Assembly (NCBI GenBank): GCA_964632995.1
Contig: CAZWDL010000002.1
Location: 1 to 64,000, forward strand
From: CAZWDL01 sp964632995
GTDB taxonomy: Bacteria > Bacteroidota > Bacteroidia > Chitinophagales > Saprospiraceae
Reading direction: 5' to 3'
DNA: 64,000 nt
Below are positions 46,427 through 56,300 of the stretch, piece by piece. The first letter of the stretch is position 1; each line of letters opens with the position of its first letter. Below the pieces are notes generated by a model, which was given only the letters and a program-made list of their open reading frames with translations, searched no databases and had not been told where the DNA came from. The translations under genes were made by a program, and so were the position numbers.

Positions 46427-47074
46427 ATGACACCCATCCAACTAGGTATAGTAGAAGATGAAAGTCTGGTGCGGGAATCCCTACAGGAATACCTGGGCAT
46501 GCAACCCGACATCCAAATTGTCCGATCTGCCGAATCGATGGAGGAGTTTCTACATTACCTTCCCGGTATCGCACAGCTCGACATGATGCTGCTCGATATC
46601 GGGCTGCCCGGCATGTCGGGGCTGGAAGGCATCGAGGTGTTGCTCAAAAAACGTCCTGATGTAGATATTATCATGCTGACCGCTTCCGACGATTATGAGA
46701 AGATATACGCGGCGCTGCAGGCCGGCGCCATTTCCTATTTATCAAAACGCACGCCGCTTCCCATCATAAAAGAAACGCTACTCACCGTTTACCAGGGAGG
46801 CTCTGTCATGTCTCCCGAAGTAACGCGTACGCTCATTCAGCACCTCAAACCAACGGCCTCAACCCCTTCATCCGTCTCCGCTGACTCCGTGCTGACGCCC
46901 CGCCAGGCTGAAATCGTGCAAGGCATTGTTGAGGGATTGAGCTACAAACTCATTGCCGATAAGTACGACATCACCCTGGAAACGGTGCGCGATCACATAA
47001 AAAAAATCTACAAAAAACTGGGGGTCAACAGTAAGGCTGAAGTCATCGCCAAATGGGCAAAGGGAGAAATCTGA
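46427..47074 (+). CDS. NarL/FixJ-type response regulator
   Basis: 215 residues. Receiver domain 1-120 with acidic pair Glu9-Asp10 (VEDE), phosphoacceptor Asp57 (LLDIGLPG), Thr (LTASDD) and Lys (LSKRTP). C-terminal LuxR-type HTH ~150-210 (LTPRQAEIVQGIVEGLSYKL, ETVRDHIKKIYKKLG). It precedes the sensor kinase by 161 bp on the same strand and is its probable partner. Targets unknown. A TATCTTTA element at 46399-46406 may be its promoter (predicted start about 17 nt before the ATG). Confidence 0.93.
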   Translation: MTPIQLGIVEDESLVRESLQEYLGMQPDIQIVRSAESMEEFLHYLPGIAQLDMMLLDIGLPGMSGLEGIEVLLKKRPDVDIIMLTASDDYEKIYAALQAGAISYLSKRTPLPIIKETLLTVYQGGSVMSPEVTRTLIQHLKPTASTPSSVSADSVLTPRQAEIVQGIVEGLSYKLIADKYDITLETVRDHIKKIYKKLGVNSKAEVIAKWAKGEI

Positions 47075-47235
47075 TTGTTTTGTGGTAAAATTGGCCAGAC
47101 CATACTATTTTTGAAAAAGGAAGGATAGAAAACACTTGAAAAGTCGATTCAACGACTGACAAACATACGTAAACGTATTTACTGTACGTTCAGTATTGGA
47201 TAGTAAGTTTTAACGTAAAGCGCTTCTGTAATCCT

Positions 47236-50200
47236 ATGGCGATCAGGTCAATCCGGTTATCAGCCCTTCTCAGGCATGGACTGTTGGGAGTATCACTGTC
47301 GCTGCTCCCCTGCCTGCCGGCGTCTGCCCAGAAAAGTATTCCAAGGGCGGAATACTATTCTATTGACGATGGCCTGTCGGATCGCCTGATTAATGACATT
47401 ATTCAGGATGATCTGGGCTTTACCTGGATCGCCACGCCCAACGGGCTCAACCGCTTCGACGGCTACCAGTTCATCACCTACAACAACCACCCCGATAACG
47501 AATTCACGATCTCCGGAACCAGTGTACAGCGAATCGAACAAGACAATCAGGGTAACCTGGTTCTGCTCTATCAGAACAATAAGGTCTTCTTCGACCTGTT
47601 CAGTCCCAAGACCAATGAGTACACTAAAGTGCGTTTGACGCTGGAAGACGGTATTACCGGCTTTGTCCGCACGATCTATGTCAACCCGCAAGGCCGGATT
47701 TATGTCCTTTCCGTTCACGAAAACGGCACGCACCTGTACCGGTATCTGCCCGGTGAAGAGCAGTACCTTCAGCTGCTCTTCCGCATTCCGGAAGTACATG
47801 CTTCCGTCAGCGCTTCCATAGACATGGTTCAACTCTCCGACGGTTCCTTTCTGATCAATGACGAGGAGCTTGGCCTGCGTCTTTTTAACGGCAATGGTGC
47901 GCTACTCAAATCTTTCGATATGGAAGACTTTGATTGTCTCGACGATATCAGCCAGTATCCTTGTTCCGCCCAATTTATGCATCAGGATAAAAACCGTTCC
48001 GTTTGGCTGAGCTTTAGCCAGATCCCCGGCGTATTTCGCTACAACCCCAGCCGGCAACACTTCGAACAGGTCAATGGTTTGCCGGCCGAAGGCAACTATT
48101 CTCATATCTGGGAAGACGAGGCCGGTAATGTGCTGCTTTCGCAAAGTGAATACTCCAGTTCTTACTCCGATGTGATGCAATTATACTGCATCAAGAAGGA
48201 CAGTAGTGTTTTCGATTTCTCCTATCTGACCTCAATCAGTCCACGGATCCTTAGCGCCTACGCTCAGGATTTCTTTAAAACGATCTTTCTGGCCATTGAG
48301 ACCGGTCTGAGTATCGTTCAGAACAACCGGTCGAAGATACGCAATTACCTGGCACAGAACCTCGACGAGTACCGCCGGGGCAATGTCATGCGCGGCATCG
48401 CGGGTGACAACACCGGCACCGTCTATTTTGCCAGCGAGCGCGAGCACTGGTATGCTCTGGATCTGACCACCAATACGCTGGACACTCTACACCTTATCGA
48501 TCAGTCCAGCGGCCGGCCGATCCAGCTCAATCGCAGCTACGATATACAACTGGACGGGCAAAGACATCTCTGGGGCTTTACCCGCACGCGGTTCGGAAAA
48601 GGCAAGCTGATCAAACTGCATCTTGAACAGTGCACTGCCAGTACTTATCTTTTCGACTATCCTTTCACCTCCTTTGTCCGGGGCTTTGATGGAAAGTTGT
48701 GGCTTACCTCACAGCCTCAAAACGAGAAGGGCTTGCTCGTCTCCTTTGATCCGAAAACGGAAGATTTTGATGTTTACCTGGATCACGACCAAAAGAATCC
48801 ACTTAAAAACAGCGCTCCTTATTATATTATGGAGGGACGGGACAGCCTTCTGTGGATAGGAACGGACGACGGGCTGTTTTGCATCGACCGTCGGACTACC
48901 CGTATCCAAAATTACCGTTTCCAGCCCAACAACCAGTCGATCGGCCTGTCCAGCAATACGATTTATGTCATTCATCAGGATAATAACGGCCTCCTTTGGC
49001 TGGGCACCAACAACGGTATCAATATCCTGGACCCGGAAACCGGGATCGTACGCACGATCGACAAACGCGACGGCCTGGCCAGCAACACGGTTTGCGGCAT
49101 CCTGCCGGATAAGAAAGGCAATTACTGGATTAGCACCTTCAACGGATTGTCCTACTACGAACCCAAGCGCAAACAGTTCCGCAGCTTCTACGCTGAAGAC
49201 GGATTCAGTCACGACGAATTCAACCGCTTTTCCTTTTACCGGGACAAACGGGGGCTTTACTTTTTCGGCGGCGTCAACGGGATGAATGTCTTCGATCCGG
49301 ACGATCTGCTCATCAACGACCCTCCCCGTCCGGTAGTCTTTACCCGGCTGACGCGGTACAACTCCAAAGAGGGGGCAACGATATCCAAGTGCTCCCCTTT
49401 ATGCGGACCGGAAGAGGTCATCATTTCCCCGCATGACATTTACTTCCAGTTTGATTTTATGTTGCCCAATTATTCCAGTCCCCGCAAAAACCAGTTTATG
49501 GCTTGGCTGGAGGGCTACGAAGATAGCACCATCTACCTGGGAAACACTCATAATGTCCGTTACAGCCGGCTTCCCGCCGGACACTATACACTGCATTTGA
49601 GAGGCGCCGATCCCAACGGCAACTGGAGTGAAACCAGGAGCGTGAACCTGGTGGTCAAACCTATCTTTTATCGCACCTGGTGGTTCCTAATGCTCTCGGT
49701 TTTACTAATCGTGTCTTTAATCTACTGGGTGTTGAAATCACGGCTCGAACAAAAGCTGAAAGTGGAGCGTCTTCGCACCAGGCTTTCCAGTGATCTGCAC
49801 GATGAGGTGAGCGGGTTGCTCTCCGGCATCGCCATGCAAACCGATGTGCTGCAGGAGTTTGTTCAGGATGAATTTAGCCGCAAAAAACTAAAAACTATTG
49901 GAGAGAAAAGCCGTAAGGCCATGTCCAAAATGAGTGATGTCATCTGGTCTATAGATTCGCGTAACGACCGGCTGGGCGACCTGATACTGCGCATGCACGA
50001 ACACGCCGAAGAGATCCTGGCGCCGCTGAGCATCGACTATCAGTTTCGCATCGATCAACTCGACCGCAGCATTAAGATGCCTGTTAAAATCCGTCAGGAA
50101 TTGTACTTCATTTTTAAAGAGGCCGTTAATAACATTGCCAAGCATTCCAATGCGACCAGCGTGGAAGTCTACCTGGTCAACAACGGTCCTGACTTTGAAA

Positions 50201-50361
50201 TGATCGTACACGACAACGGGACGGAACAACCCAAAGTGACCGTCAAAACCGGTCAGGGGCTGGCTAACATCCGCATGCGGGCACAACGCATCAACGCCCG
50301 GCTAGCCATTACTAATGGCAACGGATATACGGTGGAGCTGCGGATGAAAAAGTTTACCTGA
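47236..50361 (+). CDS. Sensor histidine kinase with periplasmic two-component propeller (HisKA_3 type)
   Basis: 1041 residues. Signal peptide ends SASAQ-like (PASAQ, ~32). A large periplasmic region of repeated regulator-propeller blades follows (TWIATPNGLNRFDGY, LLWIGTDDGLF, LLWLGTNNGINIL, NYWISTFNGLSYY), then a Y_Y_Y domain (~740-805), one transmembrane helix (~812-833), a HisKA_3 dimerisation domain with His855 (SSDLHDEVSG), and an HATPase_c domain (EAVNNIAKHSNA, HDNG, GQGLANIRMRAQ). In Bacteroidota such kinases sense glycan breakdown products or envelope conditions; here no SusCD locus is adjacent, so the ligand is open. The stop is one base from the stop of the convergent AAA+ gene. Confidence 0.92.
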   Translation: MAIRSIRLSALLRHGLLGVSLSLLPCLPASAQKSIPRAEYYSIDDGLSDRLINDIIQDDLGFTWIATPNGLNRFDGYQFITYNNHPDNEFTISGTSVQRIEQDNQGNLVLLYQNNKVFFDLFSPKTNEYTKVRLTLEDGITGFVRTIYVNPQGRIYVLSVHENGTHLYRYLPGEEQYLQLLFRIPEVHASVSASIDMVQLSDGSFLINDEELGLRLFNGNGALLKSFDMEDFDCLDDISQYPCSAQFMHQDKNRSVWLSFSQIPGVFRYNPSRQHFEQVNGLPAEGNYSHIWEDEAGNVLLSQSEYSSSYSDVMQLYCIKKDSSVFDFSYLTSISPRILSAYAQDFFKTIFLAIETGLSIVQNNRSKIRNYLAQNLDEYRRGNVMRGIAGDNTGTVYFASEREHWYALDLTTNTLDTLHLIDQSSGRPIQLNRSYDIQLDGQRHLWGFTRTRFGKGKLIKLHLEQCTASTYLFDYPFTSFVRGFDGKLWLTSQPQNEKGLLVSFDPKTEDFDVYLDHDQKNPLKNSAPYYIMEGRDSLLWIGTDDGLFCIDRRTTRIQNYRFQPNNQSIGLSSNTIYVIHQDNNGLLWLGTNNGINILDPETGIVRTIDKRDGLASNTVCGILPDKKGNYWISTFNGLSYYEPKRKQFRSFYAEDGFSHDEFNRFSFYRDKRGLYFFGGVNGMNVFDPDDLLINDPPRPVVFTRLTRYNSKEGATISKCSPLCGPEEVIISPHDIYFQFDFMLPNYSSPRKNQFMAWLEGYEDSTIYLGNTHNVRYSRLPAGHYTLHLRGADPNGNWSETRSVNLVVKPIFYRTWWFLMLSVLLIVSLIYWVLKSRLEQKLKVERLRTRLSSDLHDEVSGLLSGIAMQTDVLQEFVQDEFSRKKLKTIGEKSRKAMSKMSDVIWSIDSRNDRLGDLILRMHEHAEEILAPLSIDYQFRIDQLDRSIKMPVKIRQELYFIFKEAVNNIAKHSNATSVEVYLVNNGPDFEMIVHDNGTEQPKVTVKTGQGLANIRMRAQRINARLAITNGNGYTVELRMKKFT

Positions 50362-50362
50362 A

Positions 50363-53011
50363 TCAACGTCCTCCCTCCGGTTGCCTTCGAAATCCAATCG
50401 TTTTCTTATTGAATAAGAAGCCTTCCTTATCAAGCTTGAAAGTAGATACATCTTCCACGGTCAGCAGGTGCAGGGAAGTTTTATTGCGTTCTTCGCGGGA
50501 GAGGGCGGCGATACGCAGGTTTTGGTTTTTGACAGCTTCCATTACCAGGCTGCGCACCGTACGGGCATTGCCGAAGTACTTATCTCGGTACTCATAAATA
50601 AATTCCAGATAGCGTTCCAGGTGGTCTTCCGCTTCCGGCGTCGGCAGCAGTCCTTTTTCCGAAAACATCATCAGGGCAATCTGCACCAGTTCTTCAGGAG
50701 TATAATCGTCAAACTTGAGCACTTTGTCAAAGCGAGAGCTAAGACCGGGGTTCGCTTTGAGGAAGTGCTCCATATTGTCGGGATAGCCGGCCACGAAAAC
50801 GAAAAATGCACCCCGGTGGTCCTCCATTCTTTTGAGTAAGGTCTGTATAGCCTCGTCCCCGAAGTCGCCCTGCCCGGCGCCGGCTTTCATCGTAAGCGCG
50901 TAGGCCTCGTCGATGAATAAAACGCCGCCCAGGGCCTGTTCCACTTTTTCCGAGGTTTTGATAGCCGTTTGTCCGACGTAGCCGGCGACCAGCCCCTGCC
51001 GGTCGGTCTCCAGCATGTGTCCCCGTTCGAGTACGCCGAGGGCTTTGTAGATTTGAGTAAGGATGCGCGCAACCGTCGTCTTGCCTGTCCCGGGGTTACC
51101 GATGAATACCGTGTGCAGGAAAAAGTTGTTGAGCACATCACGATTTGTTTCGCGATAGAAGCGCACCAGACGCACCAATTCGTGAATTTGCGCCTTGATG
51201 TTTTCCATTCCGATGAGGCGGTTGAGCTCGTTGAGGGAGTCTTCCAGCAGCACTTCGTCGATCGGAATTTCAGGAATATCACGCCTGGGTTGAATATCGA
51301 TCTTTTCAACGTCCTCCAGCTGAATCAGTGAGAGTTCTTCTTTCTGCATGCCCCGCGGGTTGTCGGCCGACATAACACGAAGGCCGAGATTGACCTTCGA
51401 TTTTTCAATCAGATCAAATACGAACCGGGCATTGCCAAAGGTTCGGTCTCGTGTCCGGTAGGCATCCACGATGATTTCATCAATTTTTTCCTTGGCCCCG
51501 GCGGGGAGAAATACACCTTTCTGTTCGCAGGCATAATCGGCGATGCGCGACAGTTCCTGAGGCAGATAGTCGGAAAATTCAAAATGTAGCTTAAACCGGG
51601 ATTTCAGCCCTGGATTGGAATCCAGGAAATGTTTCATTTCTTTGGGATAGCCCGCTACAATGACGGCCAGATCCCCCGGCCCGTTCGACATTTCCTTGAC
51701 CAGGATTTCGATCACCTCCCGCCCGAAATCCTTGCTGTCGTCGTTCGAACGGGCCAGCGCGTAAGCTTCATCGATAAATAACACTCCGCCCCGGGCCTTT
51801 TCTATTGCTTCCTTTACCTTTGGCGCGGTTTGCCCGATATATTCTCCGACCAGGTCCACGCGATCCACTTCGTGAACATGCCCTTTAGACAGCAGGCCCA
51901 TTTTTTTATAAAGTTTCCCCATCATTCCCGCTACTGTGGTTTTACCTGTGCCGGGATTTCCGATAAAGACCGAGTGGACATTGATTTCTTCTTTCTCCTC
52001 AAACCCTTTTTCCTGTCGCAGCTGAAGAAACTGAATGTATTTGGCATGATCACGCACCTGTTTTTTGATATCGGTTAATCCGATCAGGCTTTCGAGTCGT
52101 GCCATAACATCTTCGAAGCTCTGCCCCAGATCGTCTTCCGGGTTGAGGACGACGGGCGACTGGCTGTTGGGCAGCAGTACTCCGGCAATTCCCTCTTCAA
52201 ATTCTTCATTCACTTCAAAGGGGACCACGGCCAGCAGCCGGTCCATAAAGACAATCTCGGCCGTGTACCGGTCTTTACGCCAGGAACCCTTTACATTCGA
52301 CCCCCAGCCTGCGGTTATCTTGATAAATTCATCCTGCTTTTCGATGCGTTGCAGGCGAACAACCTGCCCTTTAAGTTCACGGGCGTCGTTGTAAAATTTG
52401 GTAAACAACTCACACTGCCAAAATTTGCTGCGGTGCATATTCCTGAGGACCATTTCGACGTAAATGTAACGTGTTTCTTCGCTGCTAAATCGCTTGAAGT
52501 ACACCCGGTCATCCTCAATGACATCGTCGTAGGGCCCTTCGTATAAGCGGAAAGACTGTACTTCTAAGTAAGAGTTCTCACCAGGCATCACTTCGTTGCC
52601 GGCATCTTCCACATAGAAATACTTGCTGGCTACTTTTTCCTTTTCTATCCAGGCTTCCCAAAAATAAGTGCCTTTTTTCCAAAAGGCTCCTTCGGTCTTG
52701 TTCCCCCAGCCTTCCCGGATATACACGACATTGTCGTACTTGCTGACTTTTTTTCTCAAGGGTAAGGAACAAATCTCCTTTTTGCCTTTCTTCAGGGAAT
52801 AGCACTTCAGGACCACATCGATGTCCCAGTCTTTCTCATCAAATAGTTTGTTGTAAAAGGAGAGTTCTGCGTATACATAGGTCGTTTCGTAGCGGTCAAA
52901 TACCTGCCGGTACTTTTTCTTATTATCCGCGAGCCACTCTGTCGACGCGTATACTTTGAGTTCCCGGAATTTAAATCGCTTGTAGCCGGGACTTACATAG
53001 CCTTCTGCCAT
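50363..53011 (-). CDS. Double CbbX/SpoVK-type AAA+ ATPase with duplicated N-terminal beta domain
   Basis: 882 residues from MAEGYVSPGY (53011); an upstream Met at 53140 would add 43 unlikely residues covering a leader hairpin. Residues ~14-135 and ~148-267 are two related copies of a beta-rich domain (each with a Y-Y/V-E strand, an EGWGNK/AGWGSN turn and an aromatic end) of no family I recognise. Two CbbX/CfxQ-like AAA+ modules follow: Walker A GNPGTGKTT at 351-359 and 638-646, Walker B VLFIDEAY at about 410-417 and 697-704, pore loops EYIGQTA and GYVGQTA, and SRF arginine fingers. All catalytic residues look intact. CbbX-type motors remodel protein complexes by threading a peptide. Divergent from the Clp-like gene at 53314, suggesting a joint role (inference). 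Confidence 0.85.
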   Translation of the reverse strand: MAEGYVSPGYKRFKFRELKVYASTEWLADNKKKYRQVFDRYETTYVYAELSFYNKLFDEKDWDIDVVLKCYSLKKGKKEICSLPLRKKVSKYDNVVYIREGWGNKTEGAFWKKGTYFWEAWIEKEKVASKYFYVEDAGNEVMPGENSYLEVQSFRLYEGPYDDVIEDDRVYFKRFSSEETRYIYVEMVLRNMHRSKFWQCELFTKFYNDARELKGQVVRLQRIEKQDEFIKITAGWGSNVKGSWRKDRYTAEIVFMDRLLAVVPFEVNEEFEEGIAGVLLPNSQSPVVLNPEDDLGQSFEDVMARLESLIGLTDIKKQVRDHAKYIQFLQLRQEKGFEEKEEINVHSVFIGNPGTGKTTVAGMMGKLYKKMGLLSKGHVHEVDRVDLVGEYIGQTAPKVKEAIEKARGGVLFIDEAYALARSNDDSKDFGREVIEILVKEMSNGPGDLAVIVAGYPKEMKHFLDSNPGLKSRFKLHFEFSDYLPQELSRIADYACEQKGVFLPAGAKEKIDEIIVDAYRTRDRTFGNARFVFDLIEKSKVNLGLRVMSADNPRGMQKEELSLIQLEDVEKIDIQPRRDIPEIPIDEVLLEDSLNELNRLIGMENIKAQIHELVRLVRFYRETNRDVLNNFFLHTVFIGNPGTGKTTVARILTQIYKALGVLERGHMLETDRQGLVAGYVGQTAIKTSEKVEQALGGVLFIDEAYALTMKAGAGQGDFGDEAIQTLLKRMEDHRGAFFVFVAGYPDNMEHFLKANPGLSSRFDKVLKFDDYTPEELVQIALMMFSEKGLLPTPEAEDHLERYLEFIYEYRDKYFGNARTVRSLVMEAVKNQNLRIAALSREERNKTSLHLLTVEDVSTFKLDKEGFLFNKKTIGFRRQPEGGR

Positions 53012-53102
53012 TCCTGCCTGCCTTTTTATCAAACAATCATTGAAAATAAAGAAAAAATTGGAAAGGAAAGATGGCCTTGTCAGAGAAAGAGAAAAAAGCA
53101 AT

Positions 53103-53137
53103 AAAAAAGGTGTGTCCTCTAAAATCAGACACACCTT
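53103..53137 (-). terminator. Leader hairpin with T-run (attenuator-like)
   Basis: A perfect 10-bp stem (53107-53116 with 53128-53137, loop 11). Read on the minus strand it is followed by six T residues, the form of an intrinsic terminator. It lies upstream of the start of the minus-strand AAA+ gene, so it would act in that gene's leader unless transcription starts after it. Confidence 0.6.
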
Positions 53138-53277
53138 CAAAAACCACCTATCTAAACTAAATTGCTTTTTATTAGCGTTTTTTTTTTAGAAATGTGGAAT
53201 TGAAACAGCGCGAATATCAAGTTGTTTAAAAAAATCGCCTTTTTATATCAGCCTTCCCCAGCCCGAGCGATTCCTTC

Positions 53278-53307
53278 TTTGTCCTTTTAACGATACTGTG
53301 TATTTTG
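53278..53307 (+). promoter_or_regulatory. Promoter of the large Clp-like gene
   Basis: TTTG at 53278-53281, a 19-bp spacer and TATTTTG at 53301-53307 (one base short of the TAnnTTTG pattern). Predicted start about 53312, next to the ATG at 53314, so the mRNA may be leaderless. Confidence 0.5.
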
Positions 53308-53313
53308 CACTTA

Positions 53314-56300
53314 ATGGCATCGGTAAAACTTCATATTCCCGTCCTGGTCCGGCAGGTTGTCATTGATGATCGGCAGCACTATCATATGCGTCCTCTTTTC
53401 ATTCAACATCCGGTGGCCACCAACCGGCAATTTAAAGGAGCTCTCAGCCGCTTACAAAAGGAGGTCAGGGATTACTTTAAAGGCTTCACCCTCAACCGCG
53501 ACAATGCTAACGAATTGTTGTGGTTTCAGTTCTATCCGCAATTGCGCTACAAGCAATACGGATTCGAACTATTACTGAACAAGCAGTATACCCGGGCCCG
53601 GATCGGCAGCGTTATTTTCCAGGTTCGAAAACATACGCTGGTGCTGCTTCCCGGATTCGATAATTTCCTGTTTATGGCCGCGGGCTCCGGAGAAGGAAAA
53701 CCAAAGCTGAAAAATCAGGTTGAACAGGTCGTGAAGCGCTTATTGCAGCGATACCGCGAGGAGGAACCAGACTTCCAGCCGGAAACGTACTTCTCCGACA
53801 AGCGGGAGTTTGTTACAGATCTGGACACCAACATTCACATAGAACACGGCGCCTTTAAATTCCAGGCTACGGGGGGTAATCGCTTTTTCGCCCTTTTTTC
53901 TCCGGAAACGGCATTCAGCGGAGCTGTTGAAATCGAAAAAGTGGGTTATGACCTCAATAGTGCTTATCCCTCCGAACTCCGTCGCGCCTATTACCTGGAT
54001 GAAAAAGTAGAACAAGCCTACCGGATCGTCTATCAGCGTGAAAACACACCGCTTGTCATCGTTGGTCCGGAAGGCGTAGGAAGACATACCCTGATGCACG
54101 AGGTGGTATGGCAGTATGAGAACAAGCAAGAACAAAGAGGGAAGGACAAAAGACAGGAGCGCATCTGGCATATCGATCCCACACGAATCATTGCCGGGAT
54201 GAGCATCGTCGGGATGTGGGAGAAGCGCTTCGAAACCATTCTGAACTACATTATTCGCCCTCACCCCGACACCACCTTTTCCGATAAACTGCTCATCGAT
54301 AATCCGGTCGCTTTACTACGCATAGGACGCTCGGCGCAAAACAAGATGACGCTGAGCGATGTACTCAAACCCTATCTGGAGAAGCGCCGTTTACAAATTG
54401 TCCTGCTCGCAACACCGGAGGAGTGGAAAGTTATACAGGAGAAAGATCGACGCTTTAGTGATTTGTTTCAGGTGTTGCGCTTGCAGGAACCCGATATAGC
54501 GGTCGCCATACGCATTGTGCTGCAACAACGGCGGCGACTGGAATTGGAACAGGACACCCGAATCAGCATACAGGCCATTCGGCAACTATTTACTATTCAG
54601 CGCAACTACCTGCAGCACAAACCGCTGCCGGGCAGTGTCCTGTCTTTATTGCAACAACTGGCCGTCAAATACCGGGCCGGGAAGATAGATACTCCAGAGG
54701 TCCGTGAGGAATTCAAGACCTACAGCGGGCTCCGGGAATTTATCTTTGATGAAAGCAGGTTCTTTAGGCCGGGAGAAGTATTGGAGCAAATTCAGCAGCA
54801 GTTAGTTGGGCAACCCGAAGCTGCCCGGGCCCTCGCCGCGGTGGTTCACCTCATCAAAGCCCGGCTGGCCGGCCGCAGTAAACCGGTGAGCTCCTACCTT
54901 TTCATCGGCCCCACGGGAGTGGGAAAAACGCAGGCTTCAAAAGTGCTCTGCAACTACCTTATGGGAAGTGAAGATGCGCTGCTGCGTTTTGACATGAATG
55001 AGTTTATCGATGCCGACGCCGCGCAACGACTGCTCGGCGACGAGTTTCAGCCGGAAGGATTACTCACAGGGCGGGTTCGTTACCGTCCTTTTAGTATCAT
55101 CCTGCTGGATGAAATCGAAAAGGCCCACCGCAAGGTGCACGACCTGCTTTTACAGGTACTTGACGACGGTCGACTGACCGATAGTCTCGGCCGCACCGTT
55201 GACTTCACGAACAGCGTTGTGATTATGACCTCCAATGTCGGAGCCCGGGAAGTGTCCAGCCAGCTAGGCTACCGCTCCACACCGGAAGATGAAGCCGCCA
55301 TTTATTTAAAAGCGGTTCAAAAGGATTTCCGCCCGGAATTTATTAACCGTATCGATCAGGTCGTCGTATTCAAGCCGCTGCAACTTGATCATATCTACCG
55401 GATAGCACGCCTGCAAATAAAAGAGTTGCTGCAGCGCGACGGTTTCGTGCGGCGAACCACCATTCTCAATATATCGCAGGACGCCCTGCAGTGGGTCGCT
55501 CGCCGCGGTTTCAACAGCCGAATGGGAGGACGCGCCCTCAAACGCCAGATTGAGCGCGACCTGACCGCCTTGTCCGCAGAGCAACTCCTATCGTCTTATA
55601 CCGATCATCCCATCATCCTGGACATACTTTTCGAAAACGACCGGCTGCGACCCAAAATTACCGAATTGCAATTTGTCGAACCGGTTTCCGATAATCAGCT
55701 GCCTCAACTACCAGATGACGGCCTGGGCCGCCGCTTTTATAATCAGCTGCTGGAAAATCTGGAGCATCTCGCCAATCAGGTGCATACGCAGGAATCCGAA
55801 CAGCGTTCCCCAGAAATTATTATCGGTAAGAAAAGCGGCCGCGACCTGGACTGGCTCTACTATGACTTCACCTCCAAAATTGTAGAACTGCGCGACCGCA
55901 TACAAACCCTCATGCTTGGATTCCAGGATAATTTTTTTACCAAAGCTCCCGCTATACCGCTTCGCCTGAAACGAAGTCAATATATTCAACGACGCCCTGC
56001 CAGCCGGGGAGAACGGGAAAACCTGCGCGACCGCCTCTTCCAGGAAGAAGGCCTGCGGGAAATTAGTGAGGCGTACGAGTATGCCGACAATCAGTTCGAC
56101 AGCCTCAAATCCGAATTCATCGATCACTACCTGGATGTAGCCTTCCTGCAAATCTACGGGAAAGGCCTGCTGGAGAACCGCCCCGAACAGCTACGCCTCT
56201 CTTTTCATTCTTTGATTACCGGCCTCGGTCTCGCGGAAATCGATTTTCTCCTGGACCAATACACCAAACTGTTTACTTACCTGGATTTGCCTCATCAATT

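Noticed and set aside
47236..50361. Polysaccharide utilisation locus around the propeller kinase
   Set aside because: No SusC/SusD or glycoside hydrolase genes nearby.
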